From: Deuterostichococcus epilithicus
Lineage: Eukaryota > Chlorophyta > Trebouxiophyceae > Prasiolales > Stichococcaceae
Assembly (NCBI GenBank): GCA_033439295.1
Contig: JAVTLE010000007.1
Span: forward strand, 2,108,001-2,172,000
Direction: 5' to 3'
Length of the DNA stretch: 64,000 nt
The notes below the pieces were generated by a model. It saw only the letters and a list, made by a program, of their open reading frames with translations, made no database searches and had not been told where the DNA came from. Shown here in pieces: positions 57,601 to 64,000 of this stretch. Numbering within the stretch: the first letter of the stretch is position 1; each line of letters starts with the position of its first letter. Made by a program: the position numbers and the translations under genes.

Positions 57601-60249
57601 CGCCCCTCCCCCGACAAGCGTGGCTGCCACGGTGCGCCCGCCTATTATGCTGCCCTGCCCCCTGGCCTGCCCCGGGAGGGGGCGGGGGGTGGGTGCGCTC
57701 GGAAGCAGCTGGCTGGCAGGCTTGTGGCGTGTGCTGGACGAGGGTCAGCATATGGAAATGTGCCCCCTTGTTTGCCACACACCTGCCGCTGACCGCTATG
57801 CAGTGTTGGCCGGTCTGGCGGCAGGCCTGTGGCGGCTGCACGAAACATGGCGACAGGACTATCTGTCGTACAGCTCGGAGTGTCACGTTTACTCATAATC
57901 CCTGCCGCATTGTTGCGGCCGCTTGCATGCTTTCAGGCAATGTTGCTTGAGCTGTGAGAGCTTACCCGCCGCTGGCGCACCAGCAGCGCAGCAGGCAGAT
58001 CCTTCTGACAGCGATGAAGAAATCAAAGCCTCAGAAAAGGGCTATAGTCCAGCTATATTCTTCGATCTTCCTGCGTCCAGGCCTGCCACCAGAGCTGGCG
58101 GCAGGGGTGGGCATGCTCTACAGCCAGCTGGTGGCGCCTCAGAAGGGCACCCGCAGCGGCTTCTTGTCGGCGCTGCTGCGCCGCTTCGACACCGCGGCCT
58201 GCCTCGTCACGCGGGACGCGGCCGCCGACCTCTCGTGCGCCGCCTCCCTCCCCTGATCGTGTGGCTCGACTGCACATAGGCTCCTGGGCAGGTCTCGTAA
58301 GTGTTCCTCGCTGATGCCTGCAGCTCTGCACAGTCGCGCACCTGGACATCAGGGCGCAAAAACAGACACCACTTGTGTGCCGCAGCCTTGAGACGGCTCT
58401 GACCACGCTGCTGGCGCCTTCCCTCGCCGCAGGCTGCTGTCGTGCTGCGCGCAAATCGTGGCGGCGCTGCCCTTCCGGAAGGCCGACGAGCCACTCGCGG
58501 CGGTCGCGGCCATCAACGGCATCGTGGCCAAGCGCGGTGAGGCGGTGCTGGCCGCCTTCAAGGCCGCGCTGAAGCAGGCTGAGGCAGCGCTCTGCACTCC
58601 CGACGGCGCCGACGACGCCGCCGCGAACGGCGCCACGCTGGTGGGGCGGCAGCTGGGCGCCACCNCNGNNNNCGGCGCGGCCGCGCCGGCCGGGCCGCAG
58701 CAGCAGGGCCAGCAGGGACTAGATTCGGCTGCGTCGGCGGGCCTCGTAGCAGCGGTGCAGGCGGGGGCGGGCCTGTCTGCGGCCTGCGATGCATCTCTAG
58801 CGGTCTCCATGCTCCTGCAGCTGAAGGCGTACCTGCTCAAGGCGTACGGCCTGGCACCAGAGCGCGCTGCGCTGTTTGCCAGCGCCGCCGCCGACAAGAG
58901 GCGCCAGGTGGGCATCAGAGGATGGGAATTCACTTTCGTTGGCTTGCGGGCAGTCAAACACAGAGGCCCACATGCGCTGCACCCTGCGGGTGACCTACAG
59001 ACAGGGTCCTGCAGCGAAGTCTGCACCGCCTCTCCCGCGATCGCGTCACTCGCCTCTGTTGTATACATGCAATGCTGCCCAGGAGGACATGGGGACGGGC
59101 CCTCAAAGCTTGACACGGGCCATGCCGTGCTCCTCGTATTGCCAGACTTCCTCCGGTAATGCCGTGACCCCTGTCACGGTTCCTGCGGCACAGGAGGAGA
59201 AGCTGGGGGTGTCCCTCAACCGCAGCGTCCCGAGCGCACTGGGACGGCTGCACATGGACGCCTCTGCCGACCTGAAGCGCACCTGGAAGCAGTTCAAGGT
59301 AGTGCATGCCTTCATGGTGGCCCTCGAGAAAATTATCTGACAAGCGCCCCTGCCATGGAAGAAAGCCCTCTTGCCAGCACACCACCACCCGGTTCATTGC
59401 ACGACCTATCGCTGTACAACTTCACAGAATCCCCAATCTTCTGTATCCTGTTGCTGCAGCTTTTCAAGGGGCTGATGAAGGAGGACACGCCCGGCAACCT
59501 GGGATGCCTGGAGCCGAATGGCGATCCCGTTGGCGGGGGCGCGCCCGCCGCGAGCAGCGCAGGTGCGGCCACCTGCACGCGTCCATCCACACTGCACGGA
59601 CCTTGCTGTTGCCGCAGGGTGCTGCTCTGCCACATTGAGCACTGCACATTCTGTATGAGGGGTTGTGCCAAGCAGGCACATCTGAAAACACCCACAATTC
59701 ACACGCCTGAGAGCACGTAGTCGAGTCTGCAGCACAACACGTTACTGCGTAGGCCGGGCAGTCGCAGGTGGTGCGTCCTCAATCCCAAATAGAACTGTGA
59801 TGCAGGCGAGGGCCGCACTCCGGGCAGCGGCCCGGCAACCGGCGGCACTGGCGGCAAGAGCCAGCGGCGCGGCACATCCACGCTCGGCAAACCGCGGCCC
59901 TCCCGTCTGAAGCGCCAGCGCCAGGTGCGCATGTGACTTTTCACGTTGCAAAGGATGTGTGCCGGACCTTCATGCGAGGAGGGGGTGGTGTGGCTGTCTG
60001 TCATGTGCGCGGATTCGGCTGGTGAGCGGCAGCCACGAGCGCCCAAACCACGTTGGGATCTTGGAGGTGGCTGCAAGTGTCATGTGACATGGGCAACACA
60101 GGCTGCCACAAGATGACTGAGGTCTTTTGCTTTGAACATGGCCGCTGACTGTGCGGCTGCAGGCGGGCGACAGCGACGACGAGGGGGACGGGGAATACAG
60201 GCCCGGCGGCGGTAGTGGCAAGGGAACGCCACGACAGCTGGCCCTGTAG
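45608..60249 (+). CDS. SCC2: Cohesin loader subunit SCC2/NIPBL
   Basis: A HEAT-repeat protein that, with SCC4, loads cohesin on chromosomes and stimulates its ATPase. More than 30 short exons. ATG 45608 starts MDGVHNTETRPVKRLTNLIY. Anchors: 47312-47525; LLVAAFCNAPQHRALIMDEL with VTSLVLQMLQ (48675-48855); WPAASLLLTRCVGILNGDKG (49653-49759); TIRCKAVKALKAAVQA (51575-51684); DEAVSVREAAVDLLGRHIGD and GTSVRKRALTILWESCI (51931-52100, the best-conserved SCC2 block); ESVRDLVAKVFQGLWF (52329-52436); VRIHATRTLFVLGHLARSG (about 54980-55040); ALQSLGALFVARPGLLL (55836-56008); GGLVAPWTAVPALVALATDP (57162-57268); SGFLSALLRRFDTA (about 58150); LAVSMLLQLKAYLLKAYGL (58432-58910). The last exons (59806-59922, 60163-60249) encode a basic then acidic tail ending before TAG. 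Some N-terminal junctions near 47530-48060 are unresolved. Ns at 55957, 56374 and 58665-58672 are in coding sequence. Confidence 0.94.
47111..47142. repeat. 16-bp tandem duplication in an SCC2 intron
   Basis: Two adjacent GGCAGGCAGTCGCTG(T/G) units, 15 of 16 identical. A simple local duplication, intronic. Confidence 0.9.
48847..48883 (+). repeat. Duplicated splice donor in SCC2
   Basis: ATGCTGCAGGTGCCTT at 48847-48862 recurs 21 bp later at 48868-48883. Each copy contains CAG|GTGCCT. The two possible donors (GT at 48856 and 48877) differ by exactly seven codons, so both keep frame. Confidence 0.85.
55184..55198. repeat. G15 homopolymer in an SCC2 intron
   Basis: Fifteen consecutive G on the plus strand, preceded by GGC. 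The length may be miscounted by sequencing. Confidence 0.8.
55582..55641. repeat. 30-bp tandem duplication in an SCC2 intron
   Basis: Two adjacent copies beginning TAGTCAGCGGTCCCCAAC match at 28 of 30 positions. No coding role is visible. Confidence 0.9.
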
Positions 60250-60621
60250 CCTATGGTGCCAGGCTTTGAGAAGGCCTGGCCGCGACGCGCTGCTGGATGT
60301 ATCCGCTGATGTGACGACCACACATGACCGCGGCGGCAGAAGTGCATGGGCATCTTGGCCCTGATCCAACGCCCGTGTGGCACAGTGACACGATCACAGA
60401 ACAGCAGCAGACACTGCATGCGACCATAAGGCATCATTTTGCGCATGATATTGCTCAGGTGGTTCAGAGAGCTGAGAAGGTATCCCGGAAGTTGTGCCAA
60501 CAACACGTGCCGCAGATTTTTGTTAGCCCCCAGCGGGCTCCAGCCGGAGCCCGGACTGTGGCTGATCACACATCACCCCGCTTGAACCCACCACTGGCTA
60601 TTGTTCAGTCTCACGAGAGCC

Positions 60622-60626
60622 TGTAA
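60622..60626 (+). terminator. Candidate TGTAA poly(A) signal of SCC2
   Basis: TGTAA lies about 370 bp after the SCC2 stop and about 110 bp before the ZIP start. From 60250 to 60734 I see no gene; the stretch is SCC2 3' UTR plus the ZIP promoter. Confidence 0.5.
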
Positions 60627-60734
60627 GGCTCACGCCTGTGACTGGGCCTGTCTGCAGCACGGCGACAGGCAGCGCTGCGGCCCCTAGGAAGTGGCCAGCA
60701 CCTAGGCGGTGCCTCTCCGTGCTGGAGCAGCATT

Positions 60735-63700
60735 ATGGCGCCGCGGTGGAGCTGGATCGCTGCGGCGCTGCTAGCGGCGTCCTGCGTGGCATCGGCGGCA
60801 GCCAGCGGCGCGGTGACGCTCGACCAAGGCTCGGCAGCCCAGCTGCAGGAGTCCACCCGGCGGCAGCAACTGGCGGCAGACGGCTTGCAGGCGAGTGCTA
60901 ACCTTTCGTGCTCTGCAGTCGTGGGGTAAGCGCGCATCGCGTGCAGCACGCCCGGGGCGCGGCCCTCCTCGCGCCGCACTATGAGGGCCTGCGAGTCTTG
61001 TGAGCGCACGACGCACGGCGCACTTGGCTGCTTCGTTCCAGCGCAGTTCTGACGCTTGAAATGCTGTGAAGCCTGCCTGCCATCCTGTCGTCCAAGGCTG
61101 ACACTTCGCCGAGCAGCCCAAAGCACGTGCAGACACACGCAAAGTCGGTGGCTTCCCTTTCAGCCGCGCGGCCCATTGCGCGTCCACAAGGCGCAGACTT
61201 GACAACTGCTTGTATCTGCGCCTATGGGTGGCCCTCACCTGCTTCGAGCCGAGGCTGCGCGGCGGATTCCGCCCAAGCTTATCCGCCACGCGGAGGGCAC
61301 AGCCAATGGCCTCCCTCGAACTGCAGCCCGCCGCAGCGGCTGCAACTTCCACGCATTCAGTCCAGCGGTCCTCGCCGCCGCGCTGGGCCGTCCCAGACGC
61401 CGCCCGGCGCGCCTCCGCTTTTACCTCAGGGGTACGTACACCCCGTCTGTCCAACGTGGCACCGCACTGCAACTTCGTGCACTCTGCTGCGCAGGCCCGG
61501 CGGCTGCGCCACGCGGGCGTCGACCATGACACCGAGGAGGAGGAAGCGGCGCACGACGCCACGGCCACCACCGATGCCGCGACCGCCGACAGCGACGGGC
61601 GCAGCTACACCTGGCTGAAGTGGACCGCCGCGGCGGTGCTACTGATCGAGGGCCTCGTGGGCGTGCTGCTGCCCGTCCTCCTGAAGCTGACCGTGCACGC
61701 CGGCTGGCTGCTGTCGCTGGTCAACTGCTTTGCCGGCGGCGTGTTTTTCACTTTTGGTGCGCCGCATTGCCTTTCTGTTGTGCTCCTTTGGCGGCGGCCC
61801 ACATCGTCGTCGTGGACTCGTCGTCCAAGCCTGCATCTGTCTCATGATTGTGACCTGCGCTGTCTGCCGTGCGCCATGACGGAGATGCCGCAGTGAAGCT
61901 TCCAGCACTCAACGCCTGGGGCTACATGCCACAGGCGTCATGCACATCGGTCCGGACGCGCTGGAGGCGCAGGACGCGGTCGGCCTCACGCGCTTCCCGC
62001 TCGCGGCCTTCCTGATCGCGCTGTCCTTCTTCGTCGTGTTTTTCCTGCACCGCGTGCTCGCGCCGGCGCTCCGCTTGACGCCGCACCTGCACTCGCACTA
62101 CGCCACCTCCACACCGGTGCGCCAATCATGTTTTTGTATTCTCTGAGCCCGTGGCGTCTCAAGCCTATGATGGGGCACTGAACTCCAGCGCCCGGCTCCC
62201 ACCCTGCTCTGCATGGCCCCTGACATGTCAGCATGAGTTGCATCTGGAAGATATCCTCTTCAGCCCACCCGCTCGCTGGTTCCGCAGGACGGGCGGCCCA
62301 TCATGCCGCCCGCCAGCAAAGTAAACGGCATCGGCGCCTGCAAACGCTGCGGCGACGAGTGCGGCTGTGCCGGCGGCGTCGCGGCAGGCGGCTGCGGCAC
62401 CGGCTGCCAGGCCGGCAGCTGCCAGTGCGCGCACCGCATCGACCCCGACCCGCAGGCATGTTCAGGCTGCCGACTGCTTTCCCATCGATCCTGCCATGTC
62501 CCCACGTTTCACATGGCATTGAACGTGGCACCCTCCAATCACCGCGCGCACGCCGCGGATAGCTGGCGGGAGGCGCAAATGCAATTTTATGGGTGGCCCC
62601 AGCAGCCAGGTGGCACACATGTGCTGGACAAACGTTTGGACAAGGCTTGAAGTGACTGCCACATGTCGCAGGCTGACGAGGAGAAGGCAAACGCCGCCAG
62701 CTTCGGCACCACCGCCGCCACGCTGACAGAGGCCGCCTCACCCGTCACCAGGCACGCATGTTGTAGCTTGCCGTAGAATGCAGCCACAAAGCTGCACTTC
62801 TGATCACCCGAGGATGAGACGGAAGCATAACATAACAGCATGACGGGGAGGGGGGGAACACGGGATGCTCCATCCAGGGTCACTCAGCATTGACAGCCGC
62901 ACAGGTCTGCAGTGCTGGGTACAAGTTGTTGTGAGGAGTGTCGGGCCAAAAACACACGTCAGCGGCTCGGAAACCTCGCAGGCCGTACGACGACCCGCTG
63001 GCGCCGAAGCCGCGGGCGGCGCAGCGGGCGTGGGCAATGGTGCCGCCTATCCTCATCCTGCTGGGCATCCTGTGCCACACCGTGCTCGAAGGCCTCGCCA
63101 TCGGGCTGCAGGTGTGCGATCGCCTCGAATGTGCGTTCGTTGCCGTTCGTTTCGGGGATGTGGGCTCCCGTTCGACCGCACTGCGTCATTCATCTCACGT
63201 CACGTCGTGTTGGTTGCCGCGCGCACATTGGCGGCACGTCAGCCTCGCCCCACGCTGACCCCACCTGCGTGTCGCCTGCGCTGCAGCGGTCCTACGCCGA
63301 CGTCGTCACCGCCTTCGTGGCGATGGCCAGCCACAAGTGGGTGGAGTCCATCGCCGTCGCGGCGGCCTTCGTCGCCGCCGGCAGCGGCATGCTGTCCGTC
63401 GTTGCCTTCCTGGTGCGTAGGTTTTTTGTATCTCCTCTTCCCTCTGCCCTAGCTGCTGGGGCTGGGACAGCTGGGGCTGCTGGGACAGTTGGGGCTGCTT
63501 GAAGGCAGGGGTGATCTGCTGCTCCAGAGCACAAATTTTCGCTTGACACTCAGAAAATTACTGTTCGATGTTGGTGTTCAAGACCGTTTCCACCGCGCGT
63601 TTGTGCAGATACCCTTCTCCCTGGGGCCGCTCGTCGGCATCGCCATTGGCGTCTCCGTGTCCGACACCAACAACTGGGTCATCCTCGTGCTGTTTGCACT

Positions 63701-64000
63701 CGTTGCCGGTGCGCCCTGCTGCCGCGGCACTGCCGCCGCTGCCGCCCGCGTGTGCTGCGACCGCATCAAACCACAACGGCCGCAATTCCTGCCTGTCTGG
63801 CGGACGGCATGATATCTAGCAGTTCCCCCACCAGTCGTCTTGCCACTGGCGAGGGACCCTCACCCTGGACGGTGGATTCAACATTGCCACACATTTTTCA
63901 ACCCGCGTGACCCCGCAGGCCTGTTCATCTATGTGGGCTCGGTGGGCATCGTCGCGGAGGAGTTTGCCAAGTTCGAGTCCGACCCGGGCTACGCAGCGGC
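60735..64000 (+). CDS. ZIP-family metal transporter, 3' end outside window
   Basis: ZIP proteins move zinc or other divalent metals into the cytosol. Exons in phase: 60735-60890, 61495-61756, 61935-62116, 62288-62455, 62672-62751, 62982-63111, 63287-63412, 63610-63709, and 63919 past the window end. ATG 60735 opens a signal peptide (MAPRWSWIAAALLAASCVAS). Segments follow: WTAAAVLLIEGLVGVLLPVL, LLSLVNCFAGGVFFTFG and PLAAFLIALSFFVVFFLHRV. The variable TM3-TM4 loop is cysteine-rich (CKRCGDECGC, CGTGCQAGSCQC), a likely metal-binding segment where many ZIPs have His repeats. TM4 has the signature HTVLEGLAIGLQ and TM5 has MASHKWVESIAVAAAF, supplying the binuclear metal site. IPFSLGPLVGIAIGV is TM6. 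Three donors appear to be GC rather than GT (60891, 62456, 62752). Only the last part of the family fold is missing. Confidence 0.95.

Noticed and set aside
2553-60249. Functional cluster of polymerase II and chromosome genes
   Set aside because: Four such genes in 64 kb are separated by unrelated genes and have separate promoters on both strands; chance is sufficient.
1-64000. tRNA and rRNA genes
   Set aside because: None recognised by eye on either strand; the tRNA-like match beside the 5' LTR is only the primer-binding region.

Overview
The window is nuclear DNA from a GC-rich green alga, probably a trebouxiophyte (Chlorella/Coccomyxa-type). The reasons are short exons split by many GT-AG and some GC-AG introns, alanine- and glycine-rich low-complexity coding sequence, TGTAA polyadenylation motifs, a chloroplast-type EPSP synthase and a TKL receptor-like kinase with the HSD/DVG motifs I associate with algae. 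Nothing looks prokaryotic. Exon edges were read by eye from splice dinucleotides, reading phase and protein similarity, so single edges may be off by a base or a short exon. Scattered Ns sit in the most GC-rich coding stretches.

Layout. 1-2063 (-): EPSP synthase, cut by the window start. 2553-9189 (+): nuclear TFIIS-domain protein. 9612-14813 (+): receptor-like kinase. 15034-15918 (+): unplaced low-complexity ORF. 16753-25186 (-): Mediator subunit MED14. 25447-28767 (-): tubulin-tyrosine-ligase family protein. 29471-31820 (+): RPB5, a shared RNA polymerase subunit. 32377-40323 (-): unrecognised gene whose large intron holds a complete Ty3/gypsy chromodomain retrotransposon (33030-39080, same strand, 402-bp LTRs, CTCAC target-site duplication). 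41324-44839 (-): major facilitator transporter. 45608-60249 (+): SCC2/NIPBL cohesin loader. 60735-64000 (+): ZIP metal transporter, cut by the window end.

Four genes serve RNA polymerase II transcription or chromosome structure (TFIIS-domain protein, MED14, RPB5, SCC2), but they have separate promoters and I see no co-regulation. Three divergent pairs share intergenic promoters: EPSPS/TFIIS-like, TTL/RPB5 and MFS/SCC2.

Most unusual points: a 78-nt T-shaped palindrome between MED14 and the TTL gene; a gag/pro slippery site with the gag stop codon in a hairpin loop; a one-base frameshift in a homopolymer inside the reverse transcriptase of an otherwise young-looking element; a possible poison exon copied from its neighbour in the TFIIS-like gene; a duplicated, in-frame splice donor in SCC2; and perfect inverted repeats around RPB5.
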